7,387 bases of DNA from Bacteroidota bacterium. GTDB lineage: Bacteria > Bacteroidota > Rhodothermia > Rhodothermales > Rubricoccaceae. Where the stretch lies: assembly GCA_022564455.1 (NCBI GenBank), contig JADFLK010000102.1:1-7387 (forward strand), in the 5' to 3' direction. The position numbers and the translations under genes were made by a program. Positions 1 through 6,302 of the stretch are shown here, in pieces. Position 1 is the first letter of the stretch, and the number at the start of each line of letters is the position of its first letter. A model generated the notes under the pieces. That model searched no databases. It worked only from the letters and a program-made list of their open reading frames with translations, and was not told the DNA's origin.

Positions 1-431
1 AGCAGACGAAGTCGCTGGAAAAAGAACTGGCCTCGTTCAAGCAGCAAGCTGCATCGGCCGGGCTCGACCAACTCATAGCCGCCGCGCAGGACGTAGACGG
101 AATCCGCCTCATCACCGGCGAAATCCCCGGCGCGGACATGAAAACCCTCAGCGACCTTGGTGAGCAGATCCGCGAGCAACTCAAAGAAAACACCGTGGCC
201 GTCCTGGGCAGCGCGGACTTCGATGCCGGCAAAGCCTTCCTCGTGGCTTCCGTGACCGATGACCTGGTAAAAGAGGGCATTCAGGCAGGCAAGCTCGTCG
301 GCGCTCTGGCTAAGAAAATCGGCGGAGGCGGAGGCGGCCGCCCGCACCTTGCCACGGCGGGTGGTAAACAACCGGAGAAGCTGGGTGAAGCGTTGGGAGC
401 AGTGGCCGAAGAACTGCAAGCACTTCGGTAG
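1..431 (+). CDS. alaS: Alanyl-tRNA synthetase, C-terminal end (partial, cut by left edge)
   Basis: AlaRS charges tRNA-Ala with alanine in the cytoplasm. Only the last 142 residues are present; the reading frame enters at base 3 and stops with TAG at 429-431. A short coiled-coil-like start (SLEKELASFKQQ) leads into the C-terminal DHHA1-type domain. The glycine run followed by RP and ATAGGK near the end (about bases 324-374) is the recognisable family signature, normally written GGGGGGRPxxAxAGG. The catalytic, tRNA-recognition and editing domains lie outside the window. The internal ATG at 138 is not a gene start, because homology continues upstream of it in the same frame. The next gene is 162 bases downstream and unrelated. 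Family assignment is confident from the glycine signature plus the preceding GKAFLVASVTDDLV segment. Confidence 0.93.
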   Translation, partial: QTKSLEKELASFKQQAASAGLDQLIAAAQDVDGIRLITGEIPGADMKTLSDLGEQIREQLKENTVAVLGSADFDAGKAFLVASVTDDLVKEGIQAGKLVGALAKKIGGGGGGRPHLATAGGKQPEKLGEALGAVAEELQALR

Positions 432-455
432 AGACGTGGCACGCAACGTCTCTGC
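428..455 (+). terminator. Hairpin over the alaS stop codon, possible terminator
   Basis: Bases 428-437 pair with 446-455 in a 10-bp stem containing one G-T wobble, with an 8-base loop; the stem includes the TAG stop. A second, mutually exclusive 6-bp pairing exists (443-448, gcaacg, with 457-462, cgttgc). The sequence after it is only mildly T-rich (470-481, ttacgttttgtt) rather than a clean U-tract. It is therefore a plausible 3'-end structure for alaS mRNA, but a weak intrinsic terminator. Confidence 0.4.
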
Positions 456-508
456 GCGTTGCACGCCTGTTACGTTTTGTTCAAACTGCTCAGGACAGTG
501 GTTGCGAA

Positions 509-537
509 TTGGGAGTCGCGCCATCGGACTGTATTTT
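509..537 (+). promoter_or_regulatory. Weak candidate promoter for the metallopeptidase gene
   Basis: TTGGGA (509-514) and TATTTT (532-537) are separated by 17 bases, each matching the sigma-70 consensus at 4 of 6 positions. The same TATTTT region also partly resembles the Bacteroidota TAnnTTTG -7 box, with a TTG about 20 bases upstream. It lies about 57 bases ahead of the chosen ATG at 594. The fit is modest and could be chance. Confidence 0.22.
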
Positions 538-593
538 CAAGGCAGGCCGCACGATGCGCGGCATTCGGATACACAAAACCAACCTGGGTCATC

Positions 594-2876
594 ATGAACT
601 TCCGTTTCCCTTTCGCAATAGCCCTTGCCCTTGTTGCAACATCAGCGTGGGCGCAAAAGCCCGCTGAGCGTTCGCCGCTTGAGATCGGCGAGGACTACGT
701 CGAGTCGATTTCACAGATTGGCCCGAATACGTTTATCAGTGATGTTGACGGCACGCCACGTGCGCTCTCCCAAGTCAATTATTCCGTCAGGCCGGACTCA
801 CCCCAGGCGATGGCCGAGCAGTATCTGAGTGATCACGCACCCGCACTTCGTATTAGCTCCTTGTCGGATCTGGAATACCGGTCAACCCGGAGTGGGTTGG
901 CAGGCCACAATGTGCGATTCAGGCAGACTGTGGACGGCGTTCCGGTTTGGGTGCCCGAAACGGTTATCAACATCGATAATCAGAATCGCGTGCAGTTCGT
1001 ACTGAACGAGTTTCGTTCCGATGTTTCGGTGCCGAGCGTGATACCTGTCGTGGGTGCTTCCGCAGCCCGTCAGGCAGCATTCGATCACCTGGGTGTTTCC
1101 GGGGATCTTTTCACCGATGAAACCACGCTTATCGTTTACCCAACGCAAGACGAAGCGCTACTGGCGTGGAGTATTCGGGTGGTGCCCGGCTCGCCGATTG
1201 GCGACTGGGAAGCCATCATCGACGCTACCACGGGGGAGTTCATTCGCGTGAAGGATCATACGGTCTATCACCGGGGTGACGATAAGGGTGACAACAAGAA
1301 GGACGGCGAAGATCCTCCTGCGATGATTCCGACAGCCGAATCGCACCGCACAAATTCGCGTGTCGACGGTACGGGCTGGATCTTCGATCCTGACCCGCTC
1401 ACGCGCGCCGGAGCAACCTATGGCGACCCCGGTTATGTTGATAACAACGACGCCGATTCGCCTGAGCTGACTGCCGCGCGCTCGATGGTGACGTTGCCGG
1501 ACATCACATTCGATGGAGTGGATTATCACTTGGACGGGTTGTACGCGGTCATTGCAGACTTCGAGTCTCCTTTTTTCGGATTGTTTGAGCAGCCTTCGGA
1601 TACGTGGGATTTCACGCGGTCCGCTTCTGCATTCGAGGCTGTTAACGTCTTTTGGCAGCTTGACAATTACATGCGGTATATAACCGAAACGCTTGGTATT
1701 CCGTTGACACCGCGCCAGTATCCGGGAGGTGTCCAGTTCGATCCACACGGCCTGAACGGTGCGGATAACTCGCACTATACAGGAGGCCGCGTTGCCTTTG
1801 GGGAAGGGTGCGTGGATGATTCTGAAGACGCGGATGTCATCATTCACGAACTGGGCCACGGCATACACGATTGGATTGCTGGTGGTGTATCCAATTCGGA
1901 TGGCTTGAGCGAGGGTATTGGTGACTACGTTGCTGTTTCGTACACGCGTAGCCTCGGGTTGCTTACACCGGCAGACCCGGAATACAACTGGGTGTTCAAG
2001 TGGGACGGCCACAACCCCTGTTGGCCCGGCCGGATTACCAACTATTCCGCTACGTACCCAACGGGCAGTGCGCCGCATCAGCGCGGGCAACACTGGTCCA
2101 CTTCAAACTTGAAAATCTGGGACGATCTTGGTCGGGAGCCCACCGACACAGCCATGTTTGAGGGCCTGGCAATGACCAACAGCAGCACGTCTCAGCCGGT
2201 GGCTGCGCAAGCGGTCTTGCAAGCGGCGTTCAACATGGGTTACTCGGACGCAGATGTGACGACGATGCATACGCACTACGTAACTCAAGGCTACGACGTC
2301 ACGAATCCGGTCCCCGTAGAATTGCTTTCCTTTGACGCCGTGATCGAAGAAGGGGATGTTCATCTTCAATGGGCGACGGCCTCAGAGACAAATAATGCCG
2401 GCTTCGAAGTGCAGATGGCCCGGGCTGGTGACGATTGGAGAGTGCTAGGGTTTGTGGATGGCCATGGAACCACCACAGAAGCTCAACTCTACCGGTATAC
2501 CGCTACAAACCTTATTTCCGGTGTGCGGTATTCCTTCCGTCTTAAGCAGATCGATTTTGACGGAGCCTTTGAGTACAGCCATGAAATCGAGGTGGATCTC
2601 GGGATTCCGGGGACGCACACGCTGAGTGCAGCTTATCCAAACCCGTTTAATCCCACGTCAACATTTACGTTCTTTGTTGCGCGAGAGCAATACGTGACTG
2701 TGGCTCTGTTTGACGCGGTTGGACGCCAGGTGCAGACGATTTACACGGGCCCGATGAGAGCAGGCGAGAGCCGTGAGTTCGTCATTGACGCACAGGGTTT
2801 GGCCAGCGGGTATTACGTCTACCGCGCCATCGGCGACGGCTTTTCAGCCTCAAGGAGCATTGTGTTAGCGAAGTAG
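594..2876 (+). CDS. Secreted FTP/PepSY zinc metallopeptidase (M36/M4-like) with C-terminal type IX sorting domain
   Basis: A 760-residue exported protease. The open frame extends upstream to 459, but ATG 594 is chosen because a signal peptide begins there: hydrophobic residues 5-18, with probable cleavage after AWA (A20). Residues ~72-137 resemble the FTP propeptide and ~150-219 a PepSY-like segment, both typical chaperone/inhibitor parts of thermolysin- and fungalysin-type zymogens. A charged linker (~221-254) precedes the catalytic domain (~255-565). This carries HELGH (H418, E419, H422) and, 22 residues after H418, E440 in GLSEGIGDY, the likely third zinc ligand as in gluzincins. H495 in HQRGQHWS may correspond to the transition-state histidine. 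Residues ~573-665 are an all-beta domain starting VPVELLSF. Residues ~675-760 form a sorting domain with YPNPFNP (681-687), expected to direct export and surface attachment through type IX secretion. Only two cysteines are seen in the mature protein (C406, C476). The gene appears monocistronic. M36 versus M4 assignment is uncertain; a secreted metallopeptidase is not. Confidence 0.88.
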   Translation: MNFRFPFAIALALVATSAWAQKPAERSPLEIGEDYVESISQIGPNTFISDVDGTPRALSQVNYSVRPDSPQAMAEQYLSDHAPALRISSLSDLEYRSTRSGLAGHNVRFRQTVDGVPVWVPETVINIDNQNRVQFVLNEFRSDVSVPSVIPVVGASAARQAAFDHLGVSGDLFTDETTLIVYPTQDEALLAWSIRVVPGSPIGDWEAIIDATTGEFIRVKDHTVYHRGDDKGDNKKDGEDPPAMIPTAESHRTNSRVDGTGWIFDPDPLTRAGATYGDPGYVDNNDADSPELTAARSMVTLPDITFDGVDYHLDGLYAVIADFESPFFGLFEQPSDTWDFTRSASAFEAVNVFWQLDNYMRYITETLGIPLTPRQYPGGVQFDPHGLNGADNSHYTGGRVAFGEGCVDDSEDADVIIHELGHGIHDWIAGGVSNSDGLSEGIGDYVAVSYTRSLGLLTPADPEYNWVFKWDGHNPCWPGRITNYSATYPTGSAPHQRGQHWSTSNLKIWDDLGREPTDTAMFEGLAMTNSSTSQPVAAQAVLQAAFNMGYSDADVTTMHTHYVTQGYDVTNPVPVELLSFDAVIEEGDVHLQWATASETNNAGFEVQMARAGDDWRVLGFVDGHGTTTEAQLYRYTATNLISGVRYSFRLKQIDFDGAFEYSHEIEVDLGIPGTHTLSAAYPNPFNPTSTFTFFVAREQYVTVALFDAVGRQVQTIYTGPMRAGESREFVIDAQGLASGYYVYRAIGDGFSASRSIVLAK

Positions 2877-2900
2877 TTCGCCGTGCATTACAGACCATCC

Positions 2901-2938
2901 AGGAGGGCGTGGGCTTCGGCTCGCGCCCTCTTCCTGTT
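2901..2938 (+). terminator. UUCG-capped hairpin, probable terminator of the metallopeptidase gene
   Basis: Bases 2901-2914 pair with 2919-2932 around a TTCG tetraloop closed by C-G, a very stable arrangement. The core gagggcg/cgccctc (2903-2909 with 2924-2930) is perfect, and the remainder has three G-T wobbles. It is followed by ttcctgtt, only a moderate T-tract. It starts 24 bases after the peptidase stop codon. It also sits only 14 bases before the annotated start of the next gene. Confidence 0.62.
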
Positions 2939-2946
2939 GAAATCGC

Positions 2947-3792
2947 ATGCGGTGGGCCGCTACCTTGCCGTACTCCACCGCTACCGATAGCACACGACCC
3001 GTGGCCGCAGCCTCCAACAACCGCTCCATCTACGATTACCTCCTCGCTACCAAGAGCGAGAAAGGCGCTGGCTTTATCGTGTTGGTCGACCCCGACAAGC
3101 TGCCCGAACGCGATGCGCCGGAGTTCACGGAGCGTTGTACCGCCGCCGGCGTAGACGCATTCTTCATCGGCGGTAGTCTCATGCACTCCGGCGAACTGGA
3201 TCGCTACGTGGGCCGCATGAAATTGACGACCGACCGCCCCATCATCGGATTCCCCGGATCGGTGAGCCAGTTAGCCTCCGCGTACGATGCCGTGTTGTTC
3301 CTCTCGGTTATGAGTGGACGCAATCCCGAGCTTCTCATCGGCCAGCACGTCCACGCCGCGCCCATGATCAAACGCTTCGGTATGGAGCCCATCCCTACGG
3401 CCTATCTGCTCATTGAAAGCGGGCGGATGACGACGGCGCAGTACATGAGCGGCTCGGCGCCCATCCCACGTCACAAACCCGAAATCGCCGCGACAACGGC
3501 TCTTGCGGCAGAGATGCTGGGGATGAAGCTCATCTTCACGGATGGCGGCTCGGGGGCGGAGCATCCGGTTTCGCAGGAGATGATCGCGGCCATCACGCAG
3601 ACAGTCGAGATTCCGCTGGTCGTCGGTGGCGGAATTCGAACGCCGGAGGCCGTCGCGAGCCGGGTAGAGGCCGGCGCGAGTTTCATTGTTGTTGGCCACG
3701 CCATTGAGAACCGCGCCGACGACGGATCCTATGTCGCGGAATTAGCCGAAGCAGCTCATCCGGCGGTGGTGCAGCCGATGGCGAGGGGTTAA
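2947..3792 (+). CDS. Geranylgeranylglyceryl phosphate synthase (GGGPS/HepGP synthase family)
   Basis: A TIM-barrel prenyltransferase that joins a long isoprenyl diphosphate to sn-glycerol-1-phosphate, making the ether bond known from archaeal lipids; bacterial homologues occur in Bacteroidota and Firmicutes. The family motifs appear in order: VDPDK (D48, D50), GGS at 75-77, the FPGS segment, YLLIESG, DGGSGA at 199-204, VGGGIRTPE from V226, and GHAIE at 250-254. The glycine motifs in the C-terminal half form the phosphate-binding site. At 281 residues it is somewhat longer than typical members because of about 25 extra residues before the conserved start IYDYLL. ATG 2947 is the first start after an in-frame TGA at 2938-2940. 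GTG 3001 is an alternative giving a more usual N-terminus, and no good Shine-Dalgarno sequence marks either. Product chain length (geranylgeranyl versus heptaprenyl) cannot be read from the sequence; the FCB-type context favours geranylgeranyl. Confidence 0.9.
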   Translation: MRWAATLPYSTATDSTRPVAAASNNRSIYDYLLATKSEKGAGFIVLVDPDKLPERDAPEFTERCTAAGVDAFFIGGSLMHSGELDRYVGRMKLTTDRPIIGFPGSVSQLASAYDAVLFLSVMSGRNPELLIGQHVHAAPMIKRFGMEPIPTAYLLIESGRMTTAQYMSGSAPIPRHKPEIAATTALAAEMLGMKLIFTDGGSGAEHPVSQEMIAAITQTVEIPLVVGGGIRTPEAVASRVEAGASFIVVGHAIENRADDGSYVAELAEAAHPAVVQPMARG

Positions 3793-3960
3793 TGGCTGAA
3801 GGGAGAAGAGAGAAGGGTGAAATCAAGTTGTAGCATCCACTTCAACCCTCCCATCTCCTTGTACTCTCATTGCCCACCCTCTCAACCTCCGTCCCCCTCA
3901 CCCAATTCCGCGTCGCCTCACAGAACCGCTGCCCGGCGATTCGTAGCTTCTCGCCCGCCC

Positions 3961-4048
<88 letters not shown>

Positions 4049-4050
4049 CA

Positions 4051-4158
4051 ATGAAGAAGGCTGCACGTAGTGCGACAACCAAATCGGGGCAGTCACGAGC
4101 TCGCTCGGATGGCTGTCCCAATTTGGTTGTGGGGACGATAGTCCACAGCCTTCTTCAT
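4051..4158. repeat. 108-bp inverted-repeat element with four-way-junction fold (MITE-like)
   Basis: The ends are a perfect 13-bp inverted repeat (4051-4063 atgaagaaggctg with 4146-4158). Inside are two small side hairpins, gcac-gta-gtgc (4063-4073) and ggac-gata-gtcc (4133-4144). They flank a long central arm in which 4075-4095 pairs with 4110-4130, with a mismatch at C4085/A4120 and two wobbles, capped by cgag-ctcg-ctcg (4096-4107). The element is flanked on both sides by CGCA (4047-4050 and 4159-4162), which could be a 4-bp target-site duplication. It abuts the tRNA-Ser 3' end. It contains no transposase, so it would be non-autonomous if mobile. A structured RNA is the main alternative. Confidence 0.6.
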
Positions 4159-4159
4159 C

Positions 4160-4240
4160 GCAGGATCTCCCAAACGGGATGGGCGGAGCCAATCCCAACC
4201 TTTGAGGATGAGAGAATGGGGGTTTGAGAAGGTGAGGGGT
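4160..4240. repeat. Direct repeat, copy 1 (~81 bp)
   Basis: Bases 4168-4236 are identical over 69 positions to 4320-4388. The match extends left to gcagga with a one-base indel and right to 4240 with one mismatch. Each unit contains gggat...atccc (4176-4180 with 4192-4196) and a longer-range caaac/gtttg pairing (4171-4175 with 4222-4226), so it can fold. It begins immediately after the inverted-repeat element. The near-perfect identity of non-coding copies suggests recent duplication or a dispersed repeat family. Confidence 0.85.
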
Positions 4241-4310
4241 TGTGATGGCTTGCTCAAAGAACCTCTCCGATCATTTTCAATGACGGGCATCACCCGTGCC
4301 ATCCGTGGTT

Positions 4311-4392
4311 GCAGGAATTTCCCAAACGGGATGGGCGGAGCCAATCCCAACCTTTGAGGATGAGAGAATGGGGGTTTGAGAAGGTGAGAGGT
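4311..4392. repeat. Direct repeat, copy 2 (~82 bp)
   Basis: Second copy of the unit at 4160-4240, offset by 152 bases in the core, identical at 4320-4388. Differences lie at the edges: the left junction reads gcaggaatt instead of gcaggatc, and A4389 replaces G. The spacer between copies (4241-4310) is unique in this window. This copy has no adjacent inverted-repeat element, so the two repeat types are separable. Confidence 0.85.
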
Positions 4393-4396
4393 AGGG

Positions 4397-4446
4397 GGTG
4401 GTCGCCGAGCCCAATGTCTTCTGTACTCGGCTCTCTTCACTCCACC
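4397..4446 (+). other. Long imperfect hairpin in the etfB upstream region
   Basis: ggtgg (4397-4401) can pair with ccacc (4442-4446), and gccgag (4404-4409) with ctcggc (4426-4431), with asymmetric internal bulging and a 16-base loop. No T-tract follows on the + strand, so it is not an obvious terminator. It may be a leader structure of the etf operon or the tail of the repeat region. Confidence 0.3.
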
Positions 4447-4466
4447 TAAAAACCGGCGCACGGGTT

Positions 4467-4495
4467 AACTTGCCCTGCCTCAAAAACAGCAAGTT
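4467..4495 (+). promoter_or_regulatory. Inverted repeat just upstream of the etfB start
   Basis: aacttgc (4467-4473) and gcaagtt (4489-4495) form a perfect 7-bp inverted repeat with a 15-base spacer, ending 6 bases before the ATG at 4502. It covers where a ribosome-binding site would lie, and no Shine-Dalgarno sequence is seen. It could be a repressor operator or an mRNA hairpin that affects initiation. A 7-bp match alone is modest evidence. Confidence 0.32.
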
Positions 4496-4501
4496 CAGTA
4501 G

Positions 4502-5242
4502 ATGAAATTCTGCGTCTGCATCAAGCAGGTTCCCGACGTTACCGCGCCCATCCAGATCCGAGATGGGGAGCTGTCGATGGACGCAGGCCGCGTGATTCTG
4601 AATGCTTACGATGCCTCCGCCGTGGAGGAGGCGCTGGTCCTTACCGCCGATAACGGTGGAGAGGTGGATGTTGTCCTTATTGGTCCCGAAAAGGCGACGG
4701 AGACCATCCGCAAAGCCCTTGCAATGGGTGCAGACCGAGGTGCACATCTGGTCATCCCGGAGGGCGCCGAACTCGATTCTGCGGCTGTTTCACAGCTTCT
4801 AGCTGATCACTTTAAGGGCCACATCTACGATGTCATCCTGACCGGCAAGCAGGCCCAGGACACCGACGCCGGGCTGGCGGGCGGGATGCTGGCTGAGCGC
4901 CTCGGACTCCCGTATGCCACCAACGCAGTCGGACTCGCCGTTGAGGGCGGCCAACTTGTCGTAACTCGCCAGGGCGACACAGGGCAGGAGATCATCGCGC
5001 TGCCAACACCGTGCCTCGTCACGTGCTCGAACGACATGAACAACCCCCGCATCTCCAACCTGAAGGGCGTGATGGGTGCGAAGAAAAAACCTGTTGATTC
5101 CAACCCTGTCGCGGCGATTCCTGAAGCTTCTGTTCGCGTCCTTGGCTACGAGCCGCTGCCCACGCGCGAGGCCGGACGCTTCATTGAAGGTGAGCCCGAG
5201 GAGCAAGTCGCCGAGTTGGTTAATGTCCTGGAATTATCGTAG
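4502..5242 (+). CDS. etfB: Electron transfer flavoprotein subunit beta
   Basis: Small subunit of the EtfAB heterodimer, a soluble carrier that takes electrons from acyl-CoA and related flavin dehydrogenases. The 246 residues are close to the usual length of about 250. The start MKFCVCIKQVPD is the standard EtfB N-terminus. The motif GKQAQDTDAG (115-124), followed by GGMLAERLGLP, matches the conserved GxQAxDxDxGxxGxxLAexLGxP block. NNPRISNLKGVMGAKKK (180-196) is the nucleotide-binding loop and recognition segment. No clear ribosome-binding site is seen. First gene of an operon with etfA (46 bases on) and fixC. In FixABCX-type systems the equivalent gene is called fixA, and the adjacent FixC homologue makes that an alternative name. 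Whether this ETF bifurcates electrons depends on residues that cannot be judged here without alignment. Confidence 0.95.
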   Translation: MKFCVCIKQVPDVTAPIQIRDGELSMDAGRVILNAYDASAVEEALVLTADNGGEVDVVLIGPEKATETIRKALAMGADRGAHLVIPEGAELDSAAVSQLLADHFKGHIYDVILTGKQAQDTDAGLAGGMLAERLGLPYATNAVGLAVEGGQLVVTRQGDTGQEIIALPTPCLVTCSNDMNNPRISNLKGVMGAKKKPVDSNPVAAIPEASVRVLGYEPLPTREAGRFIEGEPEEQVAELVNVLELS

Positions 5243-5288
5243 GGGCGAGAACCATCGCGCCCACTATGGTTTCACCCTTCTCTGAAAC

Positions 5289-6272
5289 ATGTCCACAATT
5301 CTCGCCTACGTCGCCGTACAGAATGGAAGCCCGAGCCGTGCTTCGTTGGAGGTTCTGACCCGCGTCCGGCAGATCGCGGAAGGGCTGGATGCCACATGTG
5401 CCGCCGTCGTGCTGTCTCCGGATGCTTCGGCTGTCGTTGATGCACTCGCCCGCTACGGTGCGCAGAAGGTCTACGCCGTCAGCGATCCGATTTTTGCGCG
5501 GCACATCAATACGCCGGTTTTGGCAGGATTGGAGGCTGTGATAACGCAGGCCCAGCCGTCGATGGTGGTCTTTCCGTCGTCGGAGGGCGTGAAGGATGTA
5601 CTCGGAGCACTCGCGGTACGGACAGGTGCCGCCGTGTTGCCCGACGTGGCTTCGTTTGAAGTGAAGGACGGTGGCGTCGAGGCGCTTCGCCCGGTGATGG
5701 CGGCCAAGTTCATGGCCCGCGCCCGCGCCGAAGGCAGCCTCGTGTTCGTTTCGGTTCGTGCCGGTTCGTACGAGGCCGTCGAGGCGCCCACGGAAGCGGC
5801 GGTCGAGGACGTCCCCTTTTCGTTTGATGAAACTACCCTGCGCCAGACGCTTCGGGAGGTCGTGGGATCAACGGCGGGCGCAGTAGATCTTGCGGATGCG
5901 CAGATCGTTATTGCCGCGGGTCGTGGGGTAAAAGACGAGGCCGGCAAGCAGCTTGTGGAGGAGTTGGCCGATGTACTCGGCGCGGCAATCGGCTCGTCGC
6001 GGGCGGTCGTGGAATCGGGGATGTTCCCGGCGACGGCGCAGATCGGGCAGACGGGCAAAGTGGTCTCGCCGGATTTGTACATCGGCGTCGGAATCTCGGG
6101 CGCGATCCAACACGTCGCGGGGATGTCGAACAGCCGCGTCATCGTCGCCATCAACACCAACCCCGACGCGCCCATCTTCGACGTGGCCACATACGGCATC
6201 GTGGGCGATCTTTACAAGGTGCTGCCGATTCTGATTGAGGAAATCAAGAAAGCCAAGGCCACAACCGCGTAG
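5289..6272 (+). CDS. etfA: Electron transfer flavoprotein subunit alpha
   Basis: Large, FAD-binding subunit that pairs with EtfB. The 327 residues match the family. The N-terminal half is the divergent alpha/beta domain. The C-terminal half holds the conserved FAD domain: GRGVKDEAG from G211, GQTGKVVSPDLY from G253, GVGISGAIQH (266-275), NTNPDAPIF from N289, and YGIVGDL ending near 308. These are the EtfA signature segments that wrap the flavin. ATG 5289 is chosen because MSTILAYV begins the usual first beta strand. The 46-base gap after etfB has no clear Shine-Dalgarno sequence but contains a small GC inverted repeat (gggcg...cgccc). Translation in an operon with etfB and the downstream flavoprotein is likely. 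The FixB name applies if this is a Fix-type system. Long open frames on the opposite strand here are shadows of GC-rich coding DNA. Confidence 0.95.
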   Translation: MSTILAYVAVQNGSPSRASLEVLTRVRQIAEGLDATCAAVVLSPDASAVVDALARYGAQKVYAVSDPIFARHINTPVLAGLEAVITQAQPSMVVFPSSEGVKDVLGALAVRTGAAVLPDVASFEVKDGGVEALRPVMAAKFMARARAEGSLVFVSVRAGSYEAVEAPTEAAVEDVPFSFDETTLRQTLREVVGSTAGAVDLADAQIVIAAGRGVKDEAGKQLVEELADVLGAAIGSSRAVVESGMFPATAQIGQTGKVVSPDLYIGVGISGAIQHVAGMSNSRVIVAINTNPDAPIFDVATYGIVGDLYKVLPILIEEIKKAKATTA

Positions 6273-6302
6273 GGGTGGATCACGAATCGCCCGGATACAC
6301 AG

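Larger units (their letters stand above)
4049..4501. other. Structured, gene-free intergenic region between tRNA-Ser and etfB
   Basis: No credible coding sequence lies here. Open frames on the minus strand (4093-4461 and 4277-4747) cross two copies of the same DNA repeat in different frames, since the 152-base offset is not a multiple of three, and one runs into etfB, so they are not genes. The space holds the inverted-repeat element, the two direct repeats, a small hairpin cggg-catca-cccg near 4284-4296, and the leader structures before etfB, all listed separately. Confidence 0.8.

Noticed and set aside
459..593. Upstream extension of the metallopeptidase to ATG 459
   Set aside because: It would bury the signal peptide 45 residues inside the protein; ATG 594 gives a normal exported N-terminus.
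1158..2093. 311-codon minus-strand open frame inside the metallopeptidase gene
   Set aside because: It is arginine-rich with no recognisable domain and lies fully antisense to a convincing gene.
3793..3960. Terminator after the GGGPS gene
   Set aside because: A purine-rich stretch followed by a pyrimidine-rich one allows loose pairing (agggtgaa with ttcaaccct) but has a bulge, a long loop and no T-tract.
4160..4392. CRISPR array
   Set aside because: Only two copies, about 81 bp long with a ~70-bp spacer and no cas genes; it does not fit CRISPR repeat size or number.
4093..4747. Minus-strand open frames containing two similar peptides (around WDWLRPSRLG and a frame-shifted version)
   Set aside because: The similarity comes from the DNA direct repeat read in two different frames; the frames cross the inverted repeat and enter etfB, with no family resemblance.
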